64,000 nucleotides of DNA from Amyelois transitella (GCF_032362555.1 NC_083506.1:4449501-4513500); one strand, 5' to 3'. Counted from the first letter of the stretch, positions 25,282-37,200 are shown. The notes: generated from the sequence alone by a model not told the origin. Numbers and translations: made by a program.

Positions 25282-28200
25282 TTACAAATCATGTTCATCA
25301 TTAACTGGTAAAGGGCAAAGTTTTGAAATTGGACGTTGAATAAGAGAATTTTTATAACGTAATGTAACTACTCTTGTTAAATTATCTTTACCAGGATGCA
25401 CATCTTCGATCTTGCCGTATAACCATTTGGTAGGTGGCAAATTATCTTCACATACTAATACTATGTCACCTGACCTCAGTTGTGGAGATCTAGTTTTCCA
25501 TTTATATCTTTGCAGAAAACCATAAAGATACTCTTTGGACCAACGTCTCCAAAAATTTTGAACCATTCGCTGCGTAAGTTGCCAGCGACGTAAACTGTTG
25601 ATATTTTGTAACTCATAATTGTGATCAGGAGCTACAAGTAAAGGCTCGCCCACCAAGAAGTGTCCCGGTGTTAGCGGAGTTGGATCATCACAATCTGAGC
25701 TTGGCTGACAAATGGGACGAGAGTTAAGACAGGCCTCGATTTGAGACAGGACCGTGCTTAATTCCTCATATGTCAGCGTGGATTCACCTATGACACGACG
25801 AAGATGATGTTTGGTACTCTTGATTCCGGACTCCCACAGTCCACCGAAATGTGGAGCATGAGGAGGAATGAAGTGCCACTCTGTACCATTGTTTGCCAAG
25901 GATGCCGCAACTTCATTAGAAAACGAAGAACGTTCACTAGACAACAACAACTTCAACTCTTTTGCGGCGCCTACGAAATTGGTACCGTTGTCGCTCCACA
26001 GATGATTGCAACGCCCTCTTCTAGCGACAAATCGCCTAAAAGCCGACAAGAACCCTTGGGAGGTAAGATCAGACACGACTTCAATATGTACAGCCCGTGT
26101 AACCATACATACGAATAAACTGATATAGCCCTTGTAAGATCTATTCCCTCTACCTTTCGATACACGTATATTGATGGGACCAGCGTAGTCGACACCTGTT
26201 TGTAAAAACGGTTTTAGAGGTGTTACTCTACAAGATGGTAGCTGACCCATTAATTGCGTTCTAATCTTGGCGGCGTTACGCACACATGGAATACAATTAT
26301 GAATGTGAGATCTTACTAAATTCTTTACCTTTGTTATCCAATACTTAGTACGAATATAGTTACAGGTTAACTGTTGACCTCCATGAAGTGTTTTATCATG
26401 GGCATCGGCTACTAAGAGCTTAGCCAAATGTGATTCGCCTGATACTATAAACGGGTGTTTGCTACAATCAGGTAAGTCGGATTTTTCTATTCTTCCTCCA
26501 ACCCTTAATAATCCATTCTTATCTATATACGGATTAAGTGTAGACAATTTACTTTTCTTACTAACATTTTTATTTTTCAGGAGCATGCTGATTTCATCGG
26601 CAAACCAACGACGTTGATGCTGAAGTATGCAACAGGTAAGTGATTCCTGGATCTCCTTGGCGGTAAGATAAGGTAAGTGTTTAGATTCTTCAGAAGTGGT
26701 ATTTTTTAGATGTAGAAATCTCCTGCAATAAGCTATTACCCTTATTAGTTTCCGTAAACTTGAAAATCTAGAACAAATATCCTCTATTTCTTCAAAGTTT
26801 TTGACACAAGTAGTATGTGCTTTAAGTTGACGCTTCTCTAACTCTGTCTTGGTGCAAATGGAACGTGGTTTGACATAATCAATTTCGCTATTTTGTAACC
26901 AGCTTGGACCATTCTTCCACAGCGAGTTCTCTAGAAACTCTGACGGTGACATACCACGTGACGCACAATCAGCAGGATTTTCCTTTGTCGAAACATACGA
27001 CCACTGCGTAGCATTAATTAAGGTAAGTATTTTTGAAGTCCTGTTGGCGACAAAAGTCTTCCAACGACTTGGATGGTCGGACAACCAAGCTAACACGATC
27101 GTAGAGTCCGTCCAAGCATGTATATCTGACTTATTGATGTTCAGTGTTTCAGATACTTCCAGAAGTAGTTTAGTAACTAGAACAGCAGCGCACAACTCAA
27201 GTCGCGGGATGGATATCTGCTTGATGGGTGCTACTTTCGTCTTAGCGGTTACCAGGTGAGTATAAACTTCATTTTCCATAGTAACGCAACGAATATAAAC
27301 CACAGCAGCATAGCCTGCATTAGAAGCGTCACTAAACCCGTGTAACTCCACTTTGATATCACTTTTCTTCTTGCGGACCCATCTCGGAATATGAAATAAT
27401 TCTAGCTTCGGTAATTCCTTGCGATATTGTGACCACTCTTGTATCAGCTCCTCTGGCAATTTATCATCCCAGCCCAGTCCAGCAATCCATAGCTTCTGGA
27501 TGAAGATCTTTGCTATAATAACACACGGAGCTATCCACCCGAGTGGATCATATAGTCGACAGATTTCACTAATCACTTTGCGTTTTGTTTCAGGAGCAGA
27601 GGCATCAGAAGAAATCTTAATGTTATAACCAAACTCATCTGTGCGGCGATTCCAAGCAATACCTACAATTTTAGTAACATCATCCTCTTTAAACTCTCTT
27701 TCTGTATCTGTTTCTGTACCACCTAGTACTCCTATTTTATTACATGTCCACTTCTGCAATTGAAATCCACCTTTATTTAGCAATTCATTCATTTCTTTAT
27801 AAATCTTAACCGCTTCTTCTTCATTTTCAGCGCCGGTGAGAAGATCGTCCATGTAGAAATCTGATAGAACTCTACTTGCCGCGTGCGGGAAATTAGGACC
27901 TTCATCTACAGCTACTTGTTGCATTGCTTTAACAGCTAAATAAGTAGCGCATGAAGTGCCGAAAGTGACAGTCAGAAGACGATAGTCACGTATAATACCC
28001 TCTTCAGATCGCCATACAATCCGCTGAAAATCGGTATGTTTTGCAGCTACGTTCACTTGTCGATACATTTTTATGTTATCAGCAGTGAGACATATGGGGT
28101 GTGAACGCCAACGCATTATCAAGTGGCGTAATTCCATTTGTAAGGTTGGACCAACCATCAATGTATCATTTAAGGATAATCCATTAGCGCTTCTATCAGC

Positions 28201-30465
28201 GGCATTAAAAACCACTCTGGTTTTTGTTGTTGTTCTATCCATACGAACAACCGCATGATGTGGTAACCATACCTTACCCTCCATATTTGATGACTCATCA
28301 TCAACAATCTCCATATGACCAAGTTTCAAATATTCATCTATTACCTCAGAATAATTGTTCTTTAATGTGCTATTCTTATCCAATCTCTTTTCTAGACCAA
28401 ACAAACGTTTCACAGCGACGGACCTTGTATCACCGTAGTCTCGACGAACATTTGGACGAAACGGCAACTCCACTACATAACGACCAGTCTCATCTCTGCA
28501 AGTTGTGGCGTTGAAATGATCTTCACAATCCTGTTCTTCTTGAGTTAATATCTTTTTGTTTGGACTAGGTTCAGATTCGATTTCCCAAAATTTCTTGATT
28601 AGTTCATTCTCTTCTAACTGGATATGAAAGCTCATTATAATGTTGTGACATGTAGATTCTTCATTATCATAGCCGTCAACCTGACCCGACAACACCCATC
28701 CAAGGTAAGTATCCTGTGCAATAATCAAATCATTAGGACTTTTAATCAATCCCTTTTTCAGGATAGCGCAATACACCTCGGAGCCTAAGAGAACATCAAT
28801 TCTATTAGGCGAATTGTACTGCGGATCAGCCAAACTGATGCGGCCAAGTTCAGTCCATCTGGGTGGAGTGAACTTCCTTTGAGGTAACACTGTAGTCACC
28901 GTTTGAAGGACGTGAGCCTTCACTTGCAACTTAAAGGTTGGGTCACAGAGTGACTGAATCTTGACCTTAACCACATATTTTGAGGTTAAGTCACTCTGAC
29001 CACCACCCAATCCTGAAATACTAGTTTTCTCAGCAACTTTATTCAACCGTAATAACTGTACGGCTGCTTCCGATATAAAAGACGCTTGTGATCCTTGATC
29101 CAGCAGAGCTCTTAATATCAGAGGAGAACCATTTCTTGACTCAGCCTTTACCAAGGCTGTAGCTAATAAGGTTTGGCTTGAAACCTTTCCTGTCACAAAA
29201 TGGCTTGTAATGCTTGTGGTCTGGTTCATGTCAATAGACGGTTCCGGTAGACTTTGTTCAGTCTCTGCCTGCTCGGTAGCTACCGCTACTGTTGGTGAGT
29301 TGTTTCCATGAAGAAGTGTGTGGTGCTTTCTCTTGCAGATCCGACATCTCGTAGAACCACGACAGGTTTTCGCTGAGTGGCCACTGCCGAGACAATTGAA
29401 ACAAAGTTGAAGATTTTTAACAATATTCTGACGGCTAGGGATTTCTTCGCTAATAAACTTACTACATGAATAAATCTTATGATTTTCATTACAATGAGGG
29501 CAGGTAGACATTGAAATAGTGTGCAAGACTTTAGGTTGTGTATGATTAGGACATGACTTAGACTTACTTTTAGTGGGCTCAACAAACTCTAACGCGCGGT
29601 AACGTGATTCTATGAAATCTTTGAATAAACAATAGGAAGGCAAATCTACACTACAATTATTAATATGAATTTCCCATTGTTTTCTAGTATCAGCGTCCAA
29701 TTTCTGACTTACAATATAAATTATAATTACATCCCATGTATCGACTTTAATATCTAAGTTAGTCAGCTCATGAATACAATCGGAAGTTGAATCTAACAAA
29801 TCTTTCAACCCTTGAGCCGACTCGCAACTCATGGACTTTTGGTTAAACAAACGCTTTAGAATACAATTAGATAAATACCTCTTATTATCATATCTACTCT
29901 GTAACAAATCCCAACACTTTTTGTAGTTATCATGCGTAATTGGAATGTGTTTAATTAACTGTTCAGCTTCACCTCTTACTTGCGTCTTCAGATAATGTAG
30001 TCGCTGAACGTCGTCGAGTGCAGAGTTGTTATGGATGAGTGACGTAAACAAATCCTTGAAAGACGACCATTCGGTATACTTGCCACTGAAAATTTTTATA
30101 GTTATCTTCGGTAATCTTACAAGTGATTCTTTATTCTTGTCTGAATTCTCTTTCAAACTCGATGACGCGGTAGACACATTCGGTGATAAGGCTTTCAGTG
30201 CAGATTTCAACTCGGTTTTATAACTTAAATACATTTCATAGCCTATATTGTATATGTCACTTTCTATATAACCTTCAGTATCTTCATATGTAGCTATAAT
30301 GTATTCATGCTTGTCAGAGAATTTATCTATAATTGTTTCCAAACTTTCTAATCGCGTCAAAACATAAGATTCAGTAATTCTTTCTTTCGGAGACTTTTTA
30401 AAATTACTTCTTCCCTTTTCTATTTGACTGAATAATTGTTTCATTACTCTAATACAGCCCTCCAT
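25282..30465 (-). CDS. BEL/Pao gag-pol polyprotein
   Basis: A single frame of 1727 codons belonging to the LTR element above. Landmarks are CFNCLGSGHSAKTC (zinc knuckle), LLDQGSQASFI (protease), FYMDDLLTG (reverse transcriptase), GFSDASNAGYAAVVY (RNase H) and WSDNGTNFVG with HFGGLWESG (integrase). It is a mobile-element gene rather than a host gene. Confidence 0.93.
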   Translation of the reverse strand: MEGCIRVMKQLFSQIEKGRSNFKKSPKERITESYVLTRLESLETIIDKFSDKHEYIIATYEDTEGYIESDIYNIGYEMYLSYKTELKSALKALSPNVSTASSSLKENSDKNKESLVRLPKITIKIFSGKYTEWSSFKDLFTSLIHNNSALDDVQRLHYLKTQVRGEAEQLIKHIPITHDNYKKCWDLLQSRYDNKRYLSNCILKRLFNQKSMSCESAQGLKDLLDSTSDCIHELTNLDIKVDTWDVIIIYIVSQKLDADTRKQWEIHINNCSVDLPSYCLFKDFIESRYRALEFVEPTKSKSKSCPNHTQPKVLHTISMSTCPHCNENHKIYSCSKFISEEIPSRQNIVKNLQLCFNCLGSGHSAKTCRGSTRCRICKRKHHTLLHGNNSPTVAVATEQAETEQSLPEPSIDMNQTTSITSHFVTGKVSSQTLLATALVKAESRNGSPLILRALLDQGSQASFISEAAVQLLRLNKVAEKTSISGLGGGQSDLTSKYVVKVKIQSLCDPTFKLQVKAHVLQTVTTVLPQRKFTPPRWTELGRISLADPQYNSPNRIDVLLGSEVYCAILKKGLIKSPNDLIIAQDTYLGWVLSGQVDGYDNEESTCHNIIMSFHIQLEENELIKKFWEIESEPSPNKKILTQEEQDCEDHFNATTCRDETGRYVVELPFRPNVRRDYGDTRSVAVKRLFGLEKRLDKNSTLKNNYSEVIDEYLKLGHMEIVDDESSNMEGKVWLPHHAVVRMDRTTTKTRVVFNAADRSANGLSLNDTLMVGPTLQMELRHLIMRWRSHPICLTADNIKMYRQVNVAAKHTDFQRIVWRSEEGIIRDYRLLTVTFGTSCATYLAVKAMQQVAVDEGPNFPHAASRVLSDFYMDDLLTGAENEEEAVKIYKEMNELLNKGGFQLQKWTCNKIGVLGGTETDTEREFKEDDVTKIVGIAWNRRTDEFGYNIKISSDASAPETKRKVISEICRLYDPLGWIAPCVIIAKIFIQKLWIAGLGWDDKLPEELIQEWSQYRKELPKLELFHIPRWVRKKKSDIKVELHGFSDASNAGYAAVVYIRCVTMENEVYTHLVTAKTKVAPIKQISIPRLELCAAVLVTKLLLEVSETLNINKSDIHAWTDSTIVLAWLSDHPSRWKTFVANRTSKILTLINATQWSYVSTKENPADCASRGMSPSEFLENSLWKNGPSWLQNSEIDYVKPRSICTKTELEKRQLKAHTTCVKNFEEIEDICSRFSSLRKLIRVIAYCRRFLHLKNTTSEESKHLPYLTAKEIQESLTCCILQHQRRWFADEISMLLKNKNVSKKSKLSTLNPYIDKNGLLRVGGRIEKSDLPDCSKHPFIVSGESHLAKLLVADAHDKTLHGGQQLTCNYIRTKYWITKVKNLVRSHIHNCIPCVRNAAKIRTQLMGQLPSCRVTPLKPFLQTGVDYAGPINIRVSKGRGNRSYKGYISLFVCMVTRAVHIEVVSDLTSQGFLSAFRRFVARRGRCNHLWSDNGTNFVGAAKELKLLLSSERSSFSNEVAASLANNGTEWHFIPPHAPHFGGLWESGIKSTKHHLRRVIGESTLTYEELSTVLSQIEACLNSRPICQPSSDCDDPTPLTPGHFLVGEPLLVAPDHNYELQNINSLRRWQLTQRMVQNFWRRWSKEYLYGFLQRYKWKTRSPQLRSGDIVLVCEDNLPPTKWLYGKIEDVHPGKDNLTRVVTLRYKNSLIQRPISKLCPLPVNDEHDL

Positions 30466-30955
30466 GATTGACAGATGTAATTATAAATGTCACCAATTAT
30501 TTTTTCAAAATTTGTCTATGTTCTGTTTTTTATTGATCAAAATTTTCTAAGTGTTTGGACTTATTTGTCACCGCTATGAAATCGGGCATAGATTCCTCGT
30601 CTCGTCACTTCTTACCGAATTATTCTAAGTCCCAGAATCTACACTATGAAATTTTACAAGTCCCACTACTTCTATCTTGAAATTTTTCTAAGTCTTTACA
30701 CAGTTAAAAGTACTTACAGTTTTTCTTGCTCACTTACTGCACTTCACTGTACTAGCCGACAGATGGCGCTGCATGCACCTGATCTTCTTTGGACTGGTTC
30801 CACACCACTAGCTTCACTCTATATTTAGGAAACTGCCAAATGCTTCACATTCTTCAAAATATATCCGACTCGTTAGGACCCTTAAACAAGAGTATATCGA
30901 GCCAAGGCAGCTTGAATGAAACTCAGACTCCCGGAACGAAGACATTTATTTAAAA

Positions 30956-31077
30956 ATCACCTTTCTATTTATGTTTGTATCAAAACAAAACCATATCGCG
31001 TTTCAAAACGGGATAACGCCATCTATTATTATAAAATTAAACTAAACTTATACATATATTAAAACCAAAATTAGACA
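30956..31077. repeat. Terminal repeat of the BEL/Pao element (right, 5' end of element)
   Basis: Exact copy of 24772-24893; the hAT coding sequence resumes directly after it with 'accaccattaaaag'. Confidence 0.85.
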
Positions 31078-32160
31078 ACCACCATTAAAAGTATTTGTGA
31101 AGAATGGGAAATTCCTGATGAAATAATTGTGGCCGTCACTACAGACAATGGTGCAAATATAGTAAAAGCCATTGAATTAGCATTTGGAAGAGCAAAGCTT
31201 ATTCGTTGCATAGCCCGCACATTAAACCTTGTTGTGCAAAATTCAGTCATGGTGAATGAAATAAAAATATTCATTGATAAAGTTCGCAGAATTGTACAAT
31301 GGTTCCATCAGAGTGGAGTTGCTGCAGTCCAATTGACAAATTCTCAAAAGGCTGAAAATGTACCGGAAGGAAAAATTAAACACCTGGTAGGTGATATTTC
31401 AACGCGGTGGAATTCACAATTGCATATGCTTGAAAGGTTTATATGAGTGGGTCGATGAGCGGCATTTTGTTGAATTACCCTAATGCTCCTCCTATGATTC
31501 AAGCTAGTGAAATGATGAATATGCTGTACTGAAAGAGGTCCATCGCATGATTTGAGCATTCAATTAAAAATTTCAATAATAAATGAATTTAAGAAAAGAT
31601 TTGAACACATACAAAAAGTTCATTTATAAATAATTCATTCATCAATACAGCAAAATTTTTGGACCCTCGTTTTTAAAAATTACACCTTGATGACGGAGCA
31701 TCTTTGGCAAGAACTATGAACTACATTAAACAATCCATTGAAGAAAACCGAGAACCTGAGGATTGCCCACTGTCAATAACTTCGGCCGCTGATGATGTCG
31801 ATAATGATGACATTTGGGAAAACCACAACAAGTTGTTGTTGGAGACTATGAGAACCAGTCGAAGTCACATTCAGGCATCTGAATTAAGCTTGTACATAGT
31901 TGGGCCTCTAATAGGGTTAAAAGAAGAGGCTTTAGAATCCTGGAAAAGCTATGAGGGAGCTTATCCCAAACTCACACATTTGGCGTGTAAGCACCTATTG
32001 GTACCGGCTTCTTCGGCTCCTGCAGAGAGATTGCTCTCGAAAGCTGGCGCCATATTAACAAAGACCAGGAGCCGAATATTATCCAAACGCTTACCTAAGC
32101 TGTTATTTCTAAACTCGTTGCCTACGGATTTCTAGGTTTTTTTTTATTTAAATAATTTAT

Positions 32161-32417
32161 TTACATACATACATATGGTCACGTCTATATCCCTTGAGGA
32201 GTAGACAGAGCCAACAGTCTTTAAAAGACTGAATGGCCACGTTCAGCTATTTGGCTTAATGATAGAATTGAGATTCAAATAGTGACAGGTTGCTAGTCCA
32301 TCGCCTAAAAAAGAATCCCAAGTTGTAAGCCTATCCCTTAGTCGCCTTTTACGACATCCATGGGAAAGAGATGGAGTGGTCCTATTTTTTTTTTGTATTG
32401 GTGCCGGGAACCACACT
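32161..32417 (-). repeat. SINE-like repeat family A, near-complete copy
   Basis: Runs from 'ttacatacatacatatggtc' through 'gtagacagagccaacagtc', 'acgttcagctatttggctta', 'acaggttgctagtccatcgc', 'tcgccttttacgacatccat' to 'gtgccgggaaccacact'. It sits just 3' of the hAT reading frame and is little decayed. Confidence 0.85.
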
Positions 32418-32783
32418 GCAAATAATTTTGTTGATTTTTTTTAACTTAAACCTTTTATAATTTAATTATTCTAAAACTTTCATCTGTGTTGATTTTATAA
32501 GAACTTACTATTTCAGTACGAATATCTAGTTAATTTTTATTTAAAAAATTTACTTTTGTTGATTTATGTGAAAAAAAAATGTAATTGTTTTAAAACTGTG
32601 TTGAATATATAAGAATTTACTGTTTCTGTTGTTTATTTTAATGAATAAATCTATTGATATAATGTGTATGGCGTTTATTTTGACATTAATTGAAAAATTA
32701 GGAAAAATCTTTTAATTTTATGATTATTTTCTTAAGAAATATCGATTATTTATTAATCGATTTTTTAAGTAGAATGTTTGGGG

Positions 32784-32927
32784 AATCATAGTCTAACCGG
32801 TTTACTGACTGACGTGAGAATGATTTGACCGGATACGTTCAGTTTCCGATCCGTCCACAAAAATATAATGATTGTTGTCAGTTGTCATCCACGACCATCA
32901 GTCCGTCAGTCAACCGGTTAGATGATA
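32784..32927. mobile_element. Small foldback/MITE-like element upstream of p62
   Basis: 'atcatagtctaaccggttta' at the left pairs with 'caaccggttagatgat' at the right; the arms continue as 'ctgactgacg' and 'ccgtcagt'. About 144 bp with no coding capacity, lying some 440 bp upstream of the p62 5' splice site. Confidence 0.6.
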
Positions 32928-33366
32928 ATTTTCCCATCATTCTGAACAATATGATGGACTGATCTGGCGCCAAACTGATCGTGTAACCCTTGCTTAGTAA
33001 ATGTCTTTGTTTATATATTTTATTATTATGTTCTTGAGTCATTTTTTTATTTTTATTGTTTCATTCAAAGTTTAATTCATTCATTTCATTGGCGATTGGT
33101 GTTTGACAATGACAATGACAACAACATGACAACAAAACAACATTTGCTTGTTTTGTTGCATTGCGCAATATTTTACTGCAAAATATTTTCTTCTCCAAAG
33201 TTCTCTGTGGATGATTCATAACATTTTCAAACCATATTTATATTGCAGCCACACCACGCATAACATCATTTCGTGTTAACATTTGTGTAAGCAAGTGCGT
33301 CGCTTATTTTTCCTCTGTGTGATTTGAGCCAAGGATTTGAGAGTGATTGTATATTGCTAGTGGAAG
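32928..33366 (+). promoter_or_regulatory. p62 promoter region and 5' untranslated exon
   Basis: The last bases before a strong donor (GGAAG|GTAAGT at 33366/33367) are the likely untranslated first exon of p62; the coding exon begins with an acceptor at 34231. The transcription start is not visible from sequence. I looked for a TGACnnnGC antioxidant element, which controls p62 in vertebrates, and did not find a clear one. Confidence 0.5.
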
Positions 33367-34233
33367 GTAAGTTTTTAATGTACTTCTAGAAAAATGTAAT
33401 TTGGTGAATTGAATAACTCAAAACCATTAACGGCGAATAATAATTTGGCTTCCTTTTGACCTTTCCCTATTTATTTACATAGTTATACTTTGTGTCTAGA
33501 GATTTTTTGTTTTTTTCAAACTTTTACATTCAATCCTTTGTTGTCAAACACGTAAGACTATTTCACAATATAATTGTTGTATTGACGCTCCACATCAACA
33601 ACCTGTGTACCTTTCGATCGATCGATTCGATCGAGGATTGGATAGATGGTATTTAAGATTTATATTTGGCAAACAATAGCATAAAACCTCAAGGTGTTTC
33701 AGAAAATATTTCATTAATAAAAATATATTTGGGGTAAATTTACAAATTATTATTTATTTGTCAGCTTTATTTACTAAAAAAAATATTACCCATGTGTAAG
33801 ATGTTTGATATTATATTTATAAAAGATACACATTATCTGTATTTAATATAGTATGTAGATACATTGTTAACTCATATTGTTTTCACTGATAAGCAAGATA
33901 AATATTTATCAAAGTAAGTTCCAATCACCAGAAGAACCCAATATTGTAATAAATTATTTTTGATGAAATGAAATCCACATCCAAATTCCTAAAGGTGTCT
34001 CAGTCATTTGAATTTGAAAACTATGCTCTACACAAACTTGCAGAATCACTCTTCATGAACTATGTTCATACATAAAACCACATCTTTATCTCTTACGGCA
34101 AATACCTCCTGAACTTCATATGCAACATTTCACCATATAATTTCATCATAATTTCTTGATATTTTTAACCTGACTCAATCAATAGACAATGATTTCAAAT
34201 TGTGGGATTCTCAAATTATTGTAGTTTTCAGCC

Positions 34234-37200
34234 ATGGAAGACCTAGTAGCATACAAGGTTTATACATTTTGGAGGGAGGGCGCCAAGCCTGAAGTCCGTA
34301 GATTTGGAATTGAGAAGTCTGTTGTCACCAGTTTCCAGTATCTGAATGCAAAGCTGCAGGATGTGTTTCCTGGACTCAAGACAAGAAACTATGTTGTCAC
34401 CTGGAAAGGTATGATGCAGTTAAACCACTTAATATTGCTTCATTTAAGAACCATAAATATAATTTATTTGGATGAATTTTGATGAAATTTAGTATATGGG
34501 TAGAATAAAACTTGGAAAAACATATAGTATTTGTATCCCGAAATTGCCACCGAAGTGAAGCCATGGGTGTAGCTAGTTTGAACTCAAAGTCTTAAGTTTC
34601 ATAAGATGCCATTTTTTTTCAATTTAGGTTTTATTTGCATGCAGCTCATTTACCAAGACAAGGCATTTCAAATTGCTCCATATTTTGGTGGTCATATTCT
34701 AAATGACTTGCATATTTTCAACAAATTATAAAATTTTGTAACTAGTTTGCATTTTTGTAAAACTTAAAATATTTGATTGACAATATACTAACCTTCTAAT
34801 GTTCTTAATTTGAAAACATGTACACTCTAGGCCATTTACCATTTTTTTGCAATTTTTTTTCTAGATGAGGAAGATGATGACATCACCATTTCATCAGATG
34901 AAGAGGTGATAGCTGCTCTGACAGCAATCACTCCAAATTCAAACATCATCAAGCTGTTTGTCCACTGCAAGGACGATGAGAAGAAAGATGACGATGATGT
35001 GGAAGTTGTGATAACAGCTCATACTCAGGGATTGAATGGTAAGTGATAAATAATAAAGAAATATGGGACAAATTTGACAGATTGAGACGAAGGAATTTCG
35101 AATTTTGTGTTAAGAGCAATACTAATGAATACTTAAATAAATAAACATCCAAGACCGGAAAAAGTTCTTTTACCATCATGGTCTTACCAGGAACCAACTT
35201 AACTGACTTTATCTGTAATACAAATCTTATATTTTTAATGTATCAGTGATGGCATTTATGTGGCAAGATGACTAAACAGATTCGTATCAGGTTATTTTTA
35301 TTTAAAATAAATAATTCCATGAGGGCAAGCTATGTTTCATGCAAATTAGACAACCAGTTTGTTGTTAAACATGTTAATTCACTGTCGCCTGATGGAACAC
35401 AGAATTATCTCCTGTAATTATAGAGCCCTTTATTCATATAATAAAATGAGAAGATCGACTTTCAGTGGGCAGGATAAGTCTAATAATAACTAGAATTTGG
35501 GGATACGGTGGTGAAGAATAATAATTATTTTACAAGTTATAATTATATTTTACTCTGTCTCAGTAATTATAGTATTGAAATTCAGTTACAATATTTCATC
35601 AATGCGTTCCTGTGGGAATTTCGGGAAATTTTTTAAGCCCCCTATCATTCATTGTCCAAGGACACATATATTCCAAATGCCAGCTCCTACGGCCTGTAAA
35701 GGAAGAGGTATAATATCTTTTCGAGCCTGTTGCCTCCTGTCTATCCCGTAAGTCTATATGTATGTATGTGGTACCATGGTTGAATCAAACAATTCTTTGT
35801 AAATTCATTTATAAGTTATAGTTTTATTATAGTTGGGTATTGTACTCTCAAGTTCTTTCTGCTTAGAGAAATTAGTGAGCGAAGCGACTTGATAAGTAAA
35901 AGTTTTGTTTTATTAACCAAGTTTGTTATGTTATTAAAATGTATTATGCTTACAAGACCACATATTTATTACACACATAGTGTATGTAGGCAACAGTATC
36001 ACGCGCTAGTGACTTTGTTTTGGTAAGTAAGCAGCCAAGGCCACGCGCTCTAAAGGAAATTATTACTTTATGTTGAATAGCATCAATATGGTTATGAATT
36101 TCGGCTTCGGTCTTTACCATTTTGATGTGTTACTTGATTCAGAGAAATATTTTCTTACGGGCGCGGTATAGAGATGAATCGCGAGCAGTAGACATTACTA
36201 ATATAATCCTTAACGATTTTAAGGATTATATAAGTAATGTCTATTGGCTATTTCCGGCTTGGGCACGAGTCTTGGAGGCTTATCTGTACGTAATACATGC
36301 ATACCGTAGGTACCATATGTAGGCAGTCTATGGATTTTCACTTGCTACTATCTTTACAGACCATTAGTAAGTATAAAATATATTTTAAAAAATATAGCGC
36401 TGAGTCATAGTATCCCATAAGTTTCAAAGCTTGTGTAATTGTTTCTGAATATACAATTTATAAATGTTTTCTACCCATATTTTCCCTTCGGGGGTTGATC
36501 TTAAAAATCCTTTCTTATCTCAGCACAAGATGATAACATAAATTAAAAACTTTTGCAATTTCTACATCAGGTGATGTAAAAATTGTAAGTTTATAGCTTG
36601 TTTTATGGTTTGCCCGGGCGCTGATGAAGTTAGTCAACCTTGTTCTTTTATGTATAGATCTTCTATCAACTATCTCCTAGAAAAAATAATACAATTGAGC
36701 GGCTCTTTTAAACAATTATGTTCTATTCAAAAATTGATTTAACGTATTGCAATCAAGCACAAAAAAATATATAACAGTAATAACTATACCTATTTATTTG
36801 TATTATTTTTGTTTGAGGATTGTGTGCCTTATTTTAATATTTGTGTGCATTAGCATCCATTTTCGTACGGATGGGCGTTTTTTTTTAAATTCAAACACAT
36901 TTTTTCAGCGTGATGTTGTATGTGTATGTTTGCCGTTGATATACATGGATAGATTTATTATTAGATATTTTGACAGCCGCAGCAGGCTCCAACAACATGG
37001 TCCACTACGGCGTGACTTGCGACGGATGCGAGAACGAAGTGGTTGGGTTCCGTTACAAGTGCATCTCTTGCGACGATTACGACCTGTGCGCCGCGTGCGA
37101 GTCCAACGGCCTCCACCGGGAACACTGCATGCTTCGCGTGCCTTTGCCCACTCTCCCGGTAAGATAGTGCTAGTCATGGAATCTACATATATATATTTTT

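Larger units (their letters stand above)
24772..31077 (-). mobile_element. BEL/Pao LTR retrotransposon, looks whole
   Basis: A 6.3-kb LTR element lies inside the hAT transposase region, on the minus strand. A 122-bp direct repeat at 24772-24893 and 30956-31077, identical at every base, marks its ends, so the insertion is recent. One uninterrupted frame of 1727 codons fills 25282-30465. In order it shows a gag-like region (DUF1759 type), a CCHC zinc knuckle, a retropepsin-like protease, reverse transcriptase with YMDD, RNase H, an H2C2 integrase finger, the integrase core and the C-terminal DUF5641 type domain, as in BEL/Pao. No envelope gene is seen. The terminal repeats are short for the family and I could not identify a clean 5-bp target duplication, so the true LTR edges may differ by some bases. 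Confidence 0.92.
22425..32790 (+). mobile_element. Decayed hAT transposon with BED finger, interrupted by later insertions
   Basis: Coding remnants read left to right. A BED zinc finger lies at 23556-23735 (WRQYFHI..AICKYCPKIL..LKQHIERKH) followed by a donor, then a second exon from 24197. A transposase core segment at 24410-24770 has LICRDNLPFSVVEGEGFGKF and CLTIDEWKDL. A further core segment at 31078-31446 has VAVTTDNGANIVKA and STRWNSQLHMLERF, and the hAT C-terminal dimerisation domain is at 31704-32135 (LVPASSAPAERLLSKAGAIL). Several stops and frame breaks separate the segments, so it is inactive. Both outer ends are rich in ATCGATTA motifs that pair imperfectly as inverted repeats; the exact termini and 8-bp duplication are not certain. 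The open C-terminal segment of 143 codons has decayed least. Confidence 0.85.

Noticed and set aside
25804-28514. Plus-strand frames inside the BEL/Pao region
   Set aside because: Shadows of the long minus-strand element gene.
24772-31077. Envelope gene making the LTR element an errantivirus-like entity
   Set aside because: No second long frame or membrane-anchored glycoprotein signature is present between the element's polyprotein gene and its ends.
22425-32790. Domesticated hAT (host ZBED gene)
   Set aside because: The reading frame is broken in several places and split by other elements, so a host function for the full protein is not supported.
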